Assembly: GCA_902802585.1 (NCBI GenBank)
Contig: CADCMR010000022.1
Location: 1 to 45,664 of the forward strand
DNA: 45,664 nucleotides
Direction: 5' to 3'
DNA from: an uncultured bacterium
Lineage (GTDB): Bacteria > Verrucomicrobiota > Lentisphaeria > Victivallales > UBA1829
This document shows, in pieces, positions 16,078-25,958 of this stretch. Made by a program: the position numbers and the translations under genes. The stretch's first letter is position 1; the number at the start of each line of letters is the position of its first letter. Below the pieces are notes generated by a model. The model did not search any database and was not told the origin of the DNA. It saw only the letters and a program-made list of their open reading frames with translations.

Positions 16078-17098
16078 AGTCCGCAACCTCTCGCGCGTTT
16101 TCGGCAAGACCGTCGCCGTCAATGATATCTCCTTCTCGTTCGAAGACGGCAACATCTTCGGCTTCATCGGTCCGAACGGCGCGGGCAAAACCACTACGAT
16201 CCGCATCATGGCGACGCTTGACCTCGCCACCTCCGGCGACGTCTTCTACGACGGCGTTTCCGCCACGCTCTACCCCGAGGCGGTCCGCCGCGTCGTCGGC
16301 TACATGCCCGACTCCCTCCCCGGCTACAAGGACATCCAGGTCTGGGAATACCTCGACTTCTTCGCGCGCAGTTTCGGGCTGAAAGGCGCGGAGCGTACGC
16401 GCGCGCTGAACGACATCGTGGAGTTCACCAACCTCGGCGAACTCCGCAACAAGTTCCTCTTCGCGCTCTCCAAGGGCATGAAGCAGCGCGTCAGCCTAGC
16501 GCGCGCCCTGATCCACAACCCGAAGGTCCTCATCATGGACGAGCCCGCGGCGGGCCTCGACCCGCGCGCGCGCCACGAGCTCCGCACCCTACTGAAAATC
16601 CTCGCCGAACAGAAAAAGGCGATCTTCCTGAGCAGCCACATCCTGTCCGAGCTTCAGGACATCTGCGACGGCGCGGTCATCATCGAACAGGGCAAGCTTC
16701 TGTCCGCCGGCACGCTGAACGAGCTGCTCGCGCAGGTCAACGGCGGAGCGCCCGCCGCCCCCGCCGCGCAAGCCCAGCCCGGCGAATCCGCCGACCTTTC
16801 CGGCGAAACCGCCGCGCCCGCGCCCCAGGTCGCGCCGAAGGGCGTCAGCGTCTCGCTGAAGACTCCGCGCGGCGAAGCGGAGCCCGTCCGGCTCAAACTC
16901 CTCGAACACCCGCTCACGCGTTCCGTGGACGTGTTCGACGACGATGAAGTCCACGCGATCATTGAGGGAAACGATGCCGAGGTCTCGCGCGTCGTCGGCA
17001 CCGTCTTTGCCGCCGGGCTCACGGTCCTTTCGTTCAACCGGAACCAGATGGGCCTGGAGGAGCTGTTCATGAAGATCACGCAGGGCAAGGTCCAGTAA
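16067..17098 (+). CDS. ABC transporter ATP-binding protein
   Basis: 343 residues from the ATG at 16067, preceded by AGGAGTCCGCAC and overlapping the previous stop. Walker A is GPNGAGKTT (35-43), the signature is LSKGMKQR (134-141), Walker B is VLIMDEP (154-160) and the switch histidine is H191. The Q-loop position reads VGYMPDS. Residues about 226-260 form an Ala-Pro-rich linker before a small C-terminal domain that resembles the extra domain of GldA/CcmA-type ATPases. It pairs with the permease 12 bp downstream. Confidence 0.93.
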   Translation: MKTEVRNLSRVFGKTVAVNDISFSFEDGNIFGFIGPNGAGKTTTIRIMATLDLATSGDVFYDGVSATLYPEAVRRVVGYMPDSLPGYKDIQVWEYLDFFARSFGLKGAERTRALNDIVEFTNLGELRNKFLFALSKGMKQRVSLARALIHNPKVLIMDEPAAGLDPRARHELRTLLKILAEQKKAIFLSSHILSELQDICDGAVIIEQGKLLSAGTLNELLAQVNGGAPAAPAAQAQPGESADLSGETAAPAPQVAPKGVSVSLKTPRGEAEPVRLKLLEHPLTRSVDVFDDDEVHAIIEGNDAEVSRVVGTVFAAGLTVLSFNRNQMGLEELFMKITQGKVQ

Positions 17099-17110
17099 GG
17101 AGGCGCCGCC

Positions 17111-18652
17111 ATGTTCAGCAAACTCCTCTCCAACATCGGCGAATCCCTCAACCCGGTCTTCATCAAGGAGATGCGCCAGTATTTCCAGAACCGCCGGATG
17201 ATCATCTTCATGGGGATGCTCCTCCTCGTGCAGTTCATCTGCACCCTCTTCTTCTCCTCCGCCATGCGGTTCAGCAACGACGACAACAGCTCCGGCGTCG
17301 GCTTCTTCCTCCTCATCATCTTCGCGGGCGCGATTCTCGCCGTCATCATCTGCGCGATCGGCGCGGAACAGCGTTTCGCGGAGGAGCGTTCCGACAAGGA
17401 GCTGAACTACGCGATGCTGACCACGCTCCGCCCCGCCTCCATCATCATGGGCAAGCTCGAAGGCGCGATCGTCATGCTCTTCTGCATCTTCTCCATGCTC
17501 CTGCCGTTCCTGACCGCCGCGTACTTCATGCGCGGTCTCTCGGCTGCATCCCTGCTCGTCACGCTCTGCCTCTTCCCGGTCCTCGTCCTCTACTCGCTCG
17601 CGGGCATCTTCGCCGGGGCGTTCGGGATGAAATGGATCACGGGGCTGTATTTCGTCGGCATCTTCGGGAGCATGGTCTTCCTGATGCCGTTCGCGTTCAG
17701 CATCGTCGACGACCTCATGAACCGGAGCGATTTGGGGACGGAATTCTGGGTCGGCATCCTCATCGAATACAAGCTCGCCTTCCTGCTCGGCGTCATGATC
17801 TTCCTCCTCGCGCTTGCGGTCGTCTCCCCACCGAAATCCAACCGGTTCTGCGCCGCGAAAGCCTATATTTTCGCCCTGCCCGCCATCGCGCTGGTCCTGA
17901 TGATACCGTACTACCTCATTTTCGGCGGCAGCGGCACGAGTTACGACCGCGATTTCTTCTACGTCATCGAATTCATCTTCTGCGTCTTCTCCTTCGGCAT
18001 TATGACGCTCGTCGCGGTCTGCGAACCGCCCGTGAACAGCATGCGCGTGTTCATGAAGTGCCCCCGGAACGTCCTTGGACGCGTCCTGCATTTCCTGTTC
18101 TCGTCCGGTTTCGCCGGAACCGTGCTGCTCACCATCCCGATCCTGGCGCTTCCCGCGCTGCTGATCCCGTTCGCGGGACTGGACTGGAGCGGCACGACCA
18201 CGGCATACGGCATCCTGAGCATCCTCGTTTCCTTCCTGGGCTTCGCGCTCCTGTCGCTCAACCTGGGACTGCGCACGAAACTGCGGTTCCCGCCGCTGGG
18301 CTGGCTGATCATCCTTGAGGTCGGCGCCAACATCCTCACCTGGATCCCCGCCGCGATCATGGACTTGATCCCCGACTCAATCACGGGCTTTTCCCTGAAG
18401 GGGATCCCCGGCCCCGTCCGCCTCCTCTCCATGGTCTTCTCCCACATCTACTGCCTCGTGGAGACCATAAACGCCCCCTCGTCAATCTCCACTGCCTCGG
18501 CCACCCTGCCCGTTCATGCGCTCATGGTGTCCTCCGGCATCACCTTCATCCTCTTCCTCTGCCTGCTGCCGCTTATCGTCAAGGCGTTCCGGCAGCACCG
18601 CTACCCCGACGTCACGGTCAAACCGCCCACAAAGGAAATGCTCGGCAAATGA
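17111..18652 (+). CDS. ABC transporter permease subunit
   Basis: 513 residues with about twelve hydrophobic helices, beginning NPVFIKEMRQYFQNRRM. This amphipathic entry followed by the first helix is typical of ABC-2 type permeases. The internal motif EERSDKELNYAMLTTLRPASIIMGK corresponds to the coupling region of that family and is seen in pieces between helices 2 and 3. The start follows AAGGAGGCGCCGCC. Its stop overlaps the next ATG (ATGA). With the preceding ATPase it would form an exporter whose cargo is unknown. Confidence 0.85.
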   Translation: MFSKLLSNIGESLNPVFIKEMRQYFQNRRMIIFMGMLLLVQFICTLFFSSAMRFSNDDNSSGVGFFLLIIFAGAILAVIICAIGAEQRFAEERSDKELNYAMLTTLRPASIIMGKLEGAIVMLFCIFSMLLPFLTAAYFMRGLSAASLLVTLCLFPVLVLYSLAGIFAGAFGMKWITGLYFVGIFGSMVFLMPFAFSIVDDLMNRSDLGTEFWVGILIEYKLAFLLGVMIFLLALAVVSPPKSNRFCAAKAYIFALPAIALVLMIPYYLIFGGSGTSYDRDFFYVIEFIFCVFSFGIMTLVAVCEPPVNSMRVFMKCPRNVLGRVLHFLFSSGFAGTVLLTIPILALPALLIPFAGLDWSGTTTAYGILSILVSFLGFALLSLNLGLRTKLRFPPLGWLIILEVGANILTWIPAAIMDLIPDSITGFSLKGIPGPVRLLSMVFSHIYCLVETINAPSSISTASATLPVHALMVSSGITFILFLCLLPLIVKAFRQHRYPDVTVKPPTKEMLGK

Positions 18653-20373
18653 ACCCGGAGACAAAGCAAGACATGGATCCTCAGGTCGAACAACCGCACG
18701 CGGACACGCCCGCGACGGAGGCTTTTGCCGCGGAGACCGACCTTCCCGTGAGAAAAAGAAGTTCCCTCTGGATGTTTTTCGACGCCTGGACCGACCGGGA
18801 CCTGGACCTTTCGCGCATCGACACGTCCGACTGGAACATCTATTATTACTATTTCCGGCACATCTACCAGAAACGCGCCACGGTCAAGCTCAAGTACATG
18901 CGATGGATCGCGCTGGTGTTCCAGGTCCTTTTCTTCGGCGCCTACGCTCTTGGCATCACGCTGTTTCTGCTCTTCCACGCCAAAGCTGACGGCAGGAGGG
19001 ATTTTTCCGCCATCTTCTTCGTGCTGCTTTCCGTGACGAACATGTTCGCGCTCCAGTATCTCCTGCCGCTTTTCCCGTTCCTGCCGCTCTTCATAGTCTG
19101 CCCGGCGTTCAAGCTCCGCGCCAAAAACCGCGGCTTCATGACGTCGCGCGCGAAGGAGCCGCCCCTGCTGTCGCATCTGGTGCAGTACACCACGAGCAAA
19201 GGTCTGGTGGCGGGCGCGCTCCAGAGCCTGCTTTTCACCTGGCGCAAGTTCTTCCTCCTGCTGCTCCCGTGCATCGTCGTTTCGGTCCTGTCACTGATTT
19301 TCTACACGGCTTTCATCGCCACGACGCCGCGCGAGGTCACGATGGCATTAGGTCTCCCGGTCGGCATTCTGCTGTTCATCCTCACGCTTTCGATGTTCTT
19401 CGTCATGCAGACATTCTGCTTCCGGATGGACTCCCTGCTCATAATCATCTTCATCGGCATCCTGGGGGTCATGACTCTGTTCGACCTCGGCGAAAGCAGC
19501 GCGTCGTCGTCCGGCTTCTGGATTGCCCTGGGGTTCTGCTATGTACCGGCGTGCATCGTCGCAGCGGTCTATTTCGCGCTCGCCGCCGTCGACACAAACG
19601 ATTACGGGCTGGGGAAACGCGCCCCGAAGGCGATCCGCATCCTGCTGTATTCGCTGGCGGGCGTCTTCCTCGCGCTGATTCTGGCGGGCGGCACGGGCGC
19701 GTTCGGCGCCACAAAAACGGGGGGGACGGACCGTCTGCTCGATCTCGTTCTCAATTTCACCGTCTACGGGCTTTTCTCATGCGTGTTCGGGCTGCTGGTC
19801 ACTTCGGTCTCCGTCACATCGCACAACGCGGAACTGCTCCGCCGGAAACAGCCGGACATGCCGTTCTGGAAAAAGCTGTTCGACCCCGCCTCGCCGGTCT
19901 CGCTTGTCCCGGTCTTCGTGCTCGAGCTGGTTTCGCTTTTTGTCATCAACGTCTTCGCCCGCAAGTTCGCCATGGCGGCTCATGGCGGATTCGGATCGGG
20001 GGTATTCTTCCGGAACTTCTGGGCCATCCAGCACGTCGCCCTCGCCGTCATTTACATGCGCCAATGGAACGACCCGACGGTCCGGGAGCCGTGGAACTCC
20101 CACGTCAGGTTTAACTCGTACGTGTTCTTTTCCGCCGCCCTTATCTTCCTGCTCCAGTTGCTGTTCTCGATCACAATCTCGATCAACCACACAAAAAACA
20201 TGACGAGTATCCTTGTCACAATCTTCTATATCTTGTCCTTCATCGTCTGGTTCTTCGCCGTCTATTATGTTCACTCGCATCCCGACAGGCAGCGCTTCGA
20301 ACAGATCGGCGCGCCCGCCGATACGGGCAGCAGCATTCCCGGACAGGGACGGGATGACGGGGAGGCGCTATGA
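18649..20373 (+). CDS. Polytopic membrane protein, second permease-like subunit
   Basis: 574 residues. A charged N-terminal tail (to about residue 85) precedes about eleven hydrophobic helices. The early motif IYYYYFRHIYQKRATVK is followed by MRWIALVFQ. No Pfam-level family is evident to me. It is coupled by ATGA overlaps to both the ABC permease before it and the DUF58 gene after it, so it probably belongs to the same membrane complex. Confidence 0.65.
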   Translation: MNPETKQDMDPQVEQPHADTPATEAFAAETDLPVRKRSSLWMFFDAWTDRDLDLSRIDTSDWNIYYYYFRHIYQKRATVKLKYMRWIALVFQVLFFGAYALGITLFLLFHAKADGRRDFSAIFFVLLSVTNMFALQYLLPLFPFLPLFIVCPAFKLRAKNRGFMTSRAKEPPLLSHLVQYTTSKGLVAGALQSLLFTWRKFFLLLLPCIVVSVLSLIFYTAFIATTPREVTMALGLPVGILLFILTLSMFFVMQTFCFRMDSLLIIIFIGILGVMTLFDLGESSASSSGFWIALGFCYVPACIVAAVYFALAAVDTNDYGLGKRAPKAIRILLYSLAGVFLALILAGGTGAFGATKTGGTDRLLDLVLNFTVYGLFSCVFGLLVTSVSVTSHNAELLRRKQPDMPFWKKLFDPASPVSLVPVFVLELVSLFVINVFARKFAMAAHGGFGSGVFFRNFWAIQHVALAVIYMRQWNDPTVREPWNSHVRFNSYVFFSAALIFLLQLLFSITISINHTKNMTSILVTIFYILSFIVWFFAVYYVHSHPDRQRFEQIGAPADTGSSIPGQGRDDGEAL

Positions 20374-21245
20374 CCGTGCCCGCCGCAGCCATCCCGTATT
20401 TCACTGACGCGGTCGAACGCGCCCTCGCGGTCGCCGGCGGCGTGGAGCTGACCGCGCCCGCGCAGGTGTCCGGCATCGACGGCCGTCGCGTCGGACGCAG
20501 GACGGGCAACGCGCTGGAGTTCTCCGAGTACCGCGAATACCGGGCGGGCGACGACCTGCGGCGCATCGACTGGCGCGTGTACGCCCGGAGCGAACAGCTG
20601 ATGATCAAGCTGTTTTCGGAGGAGATCGACCCGCGGTGCGACGTGATCCTGGATCATTCGGCGTCCATGGCGTCGACCGAACGCAAGGCAGCCGCCGCGA
20701 TCTCGCTCGCCGTGATCTTCGCCACTGCCGCCTCGAACTCCGGGTTCTCCCTGAACCTCTGGCACGCCGCCGACACCTTCCGCAAGGATCCCGCGCCCGC
20801 CTCGCCGCTCCTCTGGGACTTCCCGCCCTTCGAGACGCCCTTCAGCCCCTCCGCGAATCCCGCCTCGTTCACAGGACAGTTCTTCCGCCGCGGCATCCGC
20901 ATCCTCGTCACCGACCTCATGGGACCGGACGATCCCGCGCCCGTGCTGTCGCGTCTCGCCGACGGAGCCAAGCGCGCGGTCGTCGTGATGGTGCTGGATC
21001 CGGCGGAGCTTGAGCCCGAGCCGGACGCGAACGTGCTGCTGGTCGACGCCGAAACCGGAGAGGAACGCGAACTCGTGCTCGACGAAGGCGCTCTGGCGCG
21101 CTACCACGAACGCCTTGAGAACCACCGCGCCATGTGGGCGACCGCCGCCGCGTCGCGGGGCGTCCTGCTCCTGCCGCTTTCCGCCTCGGATTTCTGCCCG
21201 GAGATCCGACCCGATGAACTCTTCCGCGCGGGGCTGCTCAAATGA
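20370..21245 (+). CDS. DUF58 domain protein
   Basis: 291 residues, soluble. The family signature runs from GRRTGNALEFSEYREYRAGD to DDLRRIDWRVYAR (about 42-73) and LFSEE (81-85). It leads into a VWA-like core with LDHSASM (94-100), which keeps the D-x-S-x-S metal site. DUF58 proteins are regular partners of MoxR ATPases. Its ATG and stop both overlap neighbouring genes by 4 bp, giving strict coupling. Confidence 0.93.
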   Translation: MTVPAAAIPYFTDAVERALAVAGGVELTAPAQVSGIDGRRVGRRTGNALEFSEYREYRAGDDLRRIDWRVYARSEQLMIKLFSEEIDPRCDVILDHSASMASTERKAAAAISLAVIFATAASNSGFSLNLWHAADTFRKDPAPASPLLWDFPPFETPFSPSANPASFTGQFFRRGIRILVTDLMGPDDPAPVLSRLADGAKRAVVVMVLDPAELEPEPDANVLLVDAETGEERELVLDEGALARYHERLENHRAMWATAAASRGVLLLPLSASDFCPEIRPDELFRAGLLK

Positions 21246-23047
21246 AAGACTTCTTCTTCGGATTCGAACACTCCCTGCTCCTGTGGTGCGCCGTGCCGGT
21301 CGTCCTGGTCCTGCTCCTGCTCTACCTCCTGCACCGCCGCTCGAAAGTCCGCGTCGTGCCCGCCATCTTCCTGTGGGACCGCCCCCAGGCGTCCCCGAAC
21401 AGCGGCACGCGCCTCAAATTCCGGCTCCCGCCCGCGATCTTCTACCTCGAACTCGCCGCGCTCCTGCTCCTGACCGCCGCGCTCGCCGCGCCGTTCGTCT
21501 CCACGCCGGAGACCTTCCCGCCGCTCGCGGTGATCCTTGACGACTCCCTGTCCATGCAGGCGAAAGTCCCCGGCGGCAAATCTCCGCTCGAATCCGGCGC
21601 GAACTTCCTCAAACGCGAACTGCGCAGTCTGCCCGACCGCCGTGTCCTGTGGATCGTCGCGGGCGAATCGCCCGTGCTCGCATCGGACGGCAACGGGCGA
21701 ACGGATTTCACACCGTTCTGGACCGGACAGGCGGCCTCGTCCGACCTCGCCGCGGCAGCCGCGCTCGCCCGGCGCATGGCGCGCGGCTGCGAACTCCTGA
21801 TCGTGACCGACCGCAAGCCCGCGTTCGACCTCGCCCCGGACACAACGTGTTTCTCCGAAGGCGCGCCTCTGGGCAATTCCACCATCTTGAACGCTCGCCG
21901 CACCGCCGGACGCATCATGCTTGAGGCGGCGAACTTCTCCGCACTCCCGCTGGACGCAACGCTGATTCTCAATCCGGGCGAACTCCGGACACAGCTCCAA
22001 CTCGCGCCGAAGGAGACACGCCGCATCGTGCTCGCCGTACCGCCCGCCGCTGCGCATGGCGCGGTCACGGTCCGCCTCGAAAACGCCGACGCTGCGTCCA
22101 ATGCCCTGCTCTGCGACGACGAGGTCGTGCTGGAGGCGGAGGACGATTCCCCAGTCACGTACCACGTCGCCGCCGGACTTCCCGCCGCCGCACGCGCCGC
22201 ACTCGAACGCGTCCTGAACGGCAATCCGGCGTTCCGGCAGACGCTGACGGGCGAGATGCCCGACCTCGACATCCTGCCCGCGGAGGCGGAAAGCCTCTCC
22301 CCCGTGCATCTTTTCTGGTTCGCCGCCCCGGCGAAAAATACATCTCCGGCGAATCCGCCCCAGGACAACCAAGCCGGGGTCGCCGCGCCCTCCGCGTCCG
22401 GTCCGCTCTCGCCCGAAAACTCCGCCGACATCTCGCGCGGGCTCCCGCTCGACTCGATTCAGTGGTCCGTCAGCGTGGACGACCTGCCTGGGCAAACGCT
22501 TCTGCGAAGCGGCGACGTGCCGGTGCTCTCCACGCGCCAGAACCTGAACCGCGACCGAGAAATCTTCCTCAATCTCGACCCGGCGCGCTCGAACATCACG
22601 CACCATCCCTTCTGGCCGGTCTTCTTCCAGAACCTCGCCCAGACCGTCCGCGCGGAGCGTTTCGGTCCGGCTCGCACGAATCTGCGGTCCGGCGAACTCC
22701 TCCACATCCGTCTGCCGCGCGGGGCGCAGTCGCTGACCGCGGTCCGTCCCGACGGCGCGTCCATGGAGATACGGGCGATGCGCGGACAAGCCGATTTCCG
22801 TCCCATGCTCCACGGTGAATGGCGGCTTGAATCCGGCGACGGCAAATGGGCGGTCGCCGTGATGGCGCTGAGCGCGGGCGAATCCGACCTTTCCGGCGCG
22901 GGACCGTTCCGCCGCGAAGCCGACAGCCTCACGGTCATGCCGTTCTGGATGCTCCGTCCGCTGGCGTGGGCGTTCCTGCTGATCGCCGCTCTGCTCCTCG
23001 CCGCGCACCACATCGTCCTCACACGCAAAGGAGGCGGCCCATGCTGA
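21242..23047 (+). CDS. BatA-like membrane protein with VWA domain
   Basis: 601 residues. The N-terminus is the aerotolerance BatA type: helix at 10-30, then SKVRVVPAIFLWDRP, then a second helix at about 65-85. A VWA core with ILDDSLSM (98-105) follows, so the D-x-S-x-S metal site is intact. The middle is a beta-rich region and a further helix lies near 575-597. It overlaps DUF58 by 4 bp and the next gene by 7 bp. VWA proteins of this kind are thought to be clients or adaptors of MoxR. Confidence 0.88.
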   Translation: MKDFFFGFEHSLLLWCAVPVVLVLLLLYLLHRRSKVRVVPAIFLWDRPQASPNSGTRLKFRLPPAIFYLELAALLLLTAALAAPFVSTPETFPPLAVILDDSLSMQAKVPGGKSPLESGANFLKRELRSLPDRRVLWIVAGESPVLASDGNGRTDFTPFWTGQAASSDLAAAAALARRMARGCELLIVTDRKPAFDLAPDTTCFSEGAPLGNSTILNARRTAGRIMLEAANFSALPLDATLILNPGELRTQLQLAPKETRRIVLAVPPAAAHGAVTVRLENADAASNALLCDDEVVLEAEDDSPVTYHVAAGLPAAARAALERVLNGNPAFRQTLTGEMPDLDILPAEAESLSPVHLFWFAAPAKNTSPANPPQDNQAGVAAPSASGPLSPENSADISRGLPLDSIQWSVSVDDLPGQTLLRSGDVPVLSTRQNLNRDREIFLNLDPARSNITHHPFWPVFFQNLAQTVRAERFGPARTNLRSGELLHIRLPRGAQSLTAVRPDGASMEIRAMRGQADFRPMLHGEWRLESGDGKWAVAVMALSAGESDLSGAGPFRREADSLTVMPFWMLRPLAWAFLLIAALLLAAHHIVLTRKGGGPC

Positions 23048-25851
23048 ACTATATCCTGATCTGGCAGCCCGCCGCGTTCCTGGTCCTGCTGCCGCTCCTC
23101 TCGCTCTTCACCTTCCGCAGGCTCCCGACCCGCGTTCTGAACGTCCTTCGCGTCCTGCTCTATTTTGCAATCGCGGCGGCGATGGCGGGCATTTCGGTCC
23201 GCCTGCCCGAACGAACCGGCACACTCGTCGTACTCGCCGACCGGAGCCGCTCCATGCCGGACGACGCACGCCTGGAGATGGAAGCCCTGATCCGCCGCCT
23301 GGAACACGCCGCGCCCTCCGGCTCGAAGCTGAGCGTGATCTCGTTCGCCGGGTCGTCCTTTGTGGAGAAACTGCCGGATTCCCCGGCGTTCACCGGGCTC
23401 CAGACCGCGCCGTCCGAACCGCACGCCACGGACATCGCCGGGGCGATCGACGCCGCGCTGGAGCTGATCCCGTCCGACGCCTCCGGGCGCATCCTTCTGC
23501 TTTCGGACGGGCTGCATACCACGGGCAATCCCGTCGCCGCGTCCGCCGCCACCGCCGCCACGCGGGGCGTCTCGGTCGACTACCGTCTGCTCTCGCGCGG
23601 GTCCGCCGACGACGCCGCGGTCCTGTCCGTCGACGCGCCCCTCCGCGCCGCGCCCGGCGTGATCTACACCGTCTCCGCCCGCCTCTACGCGCAGACCTCC
23701 GGCACCGCGGTCTGCCGCATCCGCAAGAACGGCGGCGCGTGGCTCTCGCGGGAGGTCCGCCTGCGCCGGGGCGTCACGACCGTATCCTGGCGTGACAAGA
23801 CCGATTCGCCCGGCACGGCGAACTACGACGTCGAGCTCGTGCTCCCGCCCGGCGCGTCCGATCCCGTCCCGGAGAACAACCATGTCCGCCGCATCGTCTC
23901 CATCGAGGGGCGCAAACCCGTCCTGCTCGTCACGGCGTCCCCCTCGAAGAACCTCGCGCGCATCCTCCGCGAAGCCGGGCTGGACGTCAAGGTGATGGAG
24001 CCCTCGTCCGCCGCGCTCGCACCCGAGGTGCTGGGCGGCGTGTCCGGTGTGATCTTCGAGAACGTGAAGGCGTCGGCGTTCGGCATGGAATCGCTCGCCC
24101 GCCTGAAGGGACTGGTCTCCGCCGGCTCGGTCGGGTTCATGATGACCGGCGGCATGTCCTCCTACGCGGTCGGCGGCTACTACCGCAGCGAGATCGAGGA
24201 GGTGCTCCCCGTCACGCTCGAACAGCGCAACGAGGTCCGCAGGGGCGTGAACGCGGTTATAGTGGTTCTGGACCGCTCCGGCAGCATGACCATGACGAAT
24301 TCGAAAGGAATCTCCAAGATGTCGCTCGCGAACACCGCCACGGCAGAGGTGCTGAAACTGCTCTCCGACTTCGACCAGTTCGGCGTGATCGCGGTCGACA
24401 GCTCGCCGCACACGGTCGTCAACCTGGCGCCGGTTTCCAGCGTCCGGAACAAAGTGAACAAGATCCTCTCCATCGAGTCCATGGGAGGCGGCATCTTCAC
24501 CTACACCGGACTGAGAGCGGCGTTCGACATGGCGGAAAAAACGGACATCCCGTCCCGCCACATCATCCTCTTCGCCGACGCGTCCGACGCCGAAGAGCCG
24601 GGCGGCTACAGGCTGCTGCTCAGCACCGCGGAATCGAAGGGCATCACGGTCAGCGTCGTCGGGCTCGGCACGAAAACCGACCCCGACGCGGCATTCCTCA
24701 TGGACGTGGCGAAACTTGGCGGCGGCATCGCCTACTTCACCGACAAGGCGGAGGAGCTCCCGCGCATCTTCGCCGAAGACACCTTCGTGATGGTCCGCAG
24801 CACGTTCCTCACCGACGCCGTCCGCGCCACGCTCCTGCCCGCCGCGACGGTCCTCCCCGGCGCAGACAAGTTCTCGCGGGTCTATGATTTCAACGGCTGC
24901 AACCTCACCTACCTGCGTACCGGATGCGACGCCGTCCTCGTCACCGACGATGAGGACCGCTCGCCCATCGCCGCCACCGGGACATACGGGCTCGGACGCG
25001 TCGTGGCGTTCTGCGCCGAAGCAGACGGACGCTACACCGGACCCTTCGCGGAGGATTCCGGCGCCGCTCCGTTCCTTACCTCGCTCGTCACCTGGATGAC
25101 CGCCTCCGACGACGAAGGCGCGGACTACATGATCACGCAGGAGATCCGCAACGGCAGCCACTACGCAGCGCTCGAACTTGATCCTGCGCGCACCTCCGAC
25201 CCGTTCCGCGGCACGCCTGTGCTCACGGCGGTCTTCTGCGACGATTCCGGACAGACCGAAACGCGCAGGTATCCGCTCGTCTGGGACGGCCCCGACCGCC
25301 TCGTCTCCGAGGTCCCGCTCCCCGGCGGAAACATCGTCCTCGGCTCCATCCAGTGGGACAACGCGCGTCCGCATTCGCTCGTCCCGGTCGAACTGCCGTA
25401 TTCGCCCGAGTTCACTCCGAACCAGACCTCCGGACGCGAACTCGCCGAAACGCTCCGTGCCTGCGGCGGACGCGAACGCATCGCCGTAGAGGACATCTGG
25501 AAGGACATCCCGAAACGCCTCCGCGCGTTCCCGCTCACTCCGTTCTTCTGCCTTGCCGCGATCCTGCTGTTCCTCTTCGAGATCGCCGAACGCCGCTTCC
25601 TGCTGATCGGACGCTTCTTCGTCGCGAAAAAGAAAGACGCCGCTGTTGAGAAAGAATCCGCCTTGGACGCCGATGCGAAGTCCGCCGTCAAAGTCCCGCG
25701 CAAACGCGGGAAATCATCGCGTCCCGCCTCAAGCACGGCTCCGACACAGCAATCCGCGCAGGAACCGGAAACGCAAAAGCCGGAATCCGACGACGAACCC
25801 GTCCCGGCGGACTCCATTTCCGCCGCGCTGAAAAAAGCGCGCCGCAAGTAA
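23041..25851 (+). CDS. Large membrane protein with two VWA domains
   Basis: 936 residues from the ATG at 23041; the longer upstream frame is out of register with the preceding gene. Two N-terminal helices are followed by a first VWA-like domain (LADRSRSM, 65-72), a beta-rich stretch, and then a part like a class I glutamine-amidotransferase fold (RKPVLLVTASPSKNLARIL to GFMMTGGMSSYAVGGYY). A second VWA domain with VVLDRSGSM (408-416) follows. A C-terminal helix (FFCLAAILLFLFEIAE) and a Lys/Pro-rich tail end the protein. The architecture resembles the YegU/GATase1-VWA proteins of planctomycetes and relatives. It is the last gene of the operon. Confidence 0.85.
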   Translation: MLNYILIWQPAAFLVLLPLLSLFTFRRLPTRVLNVLRVLLYFAIAAAMAGISVRLPERTGTLVVLADRSRSMPDDARLEMEALIRRLEHAAPSGSKLSVISFAGSSFVEKLPDSPAFTGLQTAPSEPHATDIAGAIDAALELIPSDASGRILLLSDGLHTTGNPVAASAATAATRGVSVDYRLLSRGSADDAAVLSVDAPLRAAPGVIYTVSARLYAQTSGTAVCRIRKNGGAWLSREVRLRRGVTTVSWRDKTDSPGTANYDVELVLPPGASDPVPENNHVRRIVSIEGRKPVLLVTASPSKNLARILREAGLDVKVMEPSSAALAPEVLGGVSGVIFENVKASAFGMESLARLKGLVSAGSVGFMMTGGMSSYAVGGYYRSEIEEVLPVTLEQRNEVRRGVNAVIVVLDRSGSMTMTNSKGISKMSLANTATAEVLKLLSDFDQFGVIAVDSSPHTVVNLAPVSSVRNKVNKILSIESMGGGIFTYTGLRAAFDMAEKTDIPSRHIILFADASDAEEPGGYRLLLSTAESKGITVSVVGLGTKTDPDAAFLMDVAKLGGGIAYFTDKAEELPRIFAEDTFVMVRSTFLTDAVRATLLPAATVLPGADKFSRVYDFNGCNLTYLRTGCDAVLVTDDEDRSPIAATGTYGLGRVVAFCAEADGRYTGPFAEDSGAAPFLTSLVTWMTASDDEGADYMITQEIRNGSHYAALELDPARTSDPFRGTPVLTAVFCDDSGQTETRRYPLVWDGPDRLVSEVPLPGGNIVLGSIQWDNARPHSLVPVELPYSPEFTPNQTSGRELAETLRACGGRERIAVEDIWKDIPKRLRAFPLTPFFCLAAILLFLFEIAERRFLLIGRFFVAKKKDAAVEKESALDADAKSAVKVPRKRGKSSRPASSTAPTQQSAQEPETQKPESDDEPVPADSISAALKKARRK

Positions 25852-25880
25852 AAACACCAGAGGCAAAGCCCTACGAAAAC

Positions 25881-25940
25881 GCCGTGCACCGCTCAATTTG
25901 CGATGCACGGCTGAATTGTATTCCGGTCCGATCGGACCGG
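25881..25940. terminator. Two hairpins between convergent operons
   Basis: The first is GCCGTGCA (25881-25888) with TGCACGGC (25904-25911). The second is an 18-bp perfect palindrome, CCGGTCCGATCGGACCGG (25923-25940), with A-rich sequence on its right. Neither has a long U-tract, but their place between the VWA gene and the convergent GH43 gene fits transcription termination from both sides. Confidence 0.5.
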
Positions 25941-25958
25941 AAAAAGAATCGTCCGGAA

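Noticed and set aside
14191..18091. Long acidic minus-strand frames opposite the ABC region
   Set aside because: They are mirror frames of GC-rich genes, full of Asp/Glu/Arg, with no start signals.
22459..25374. Very long open frame on the minus strand opposite the VWA genes (about 970 codons)
   Set aside because: It is the mirror of a GC-rich coding strand, has an Arg/Gly/Glu-heavy composition without domains, and the sense genes have motifs, starts and overlaps.
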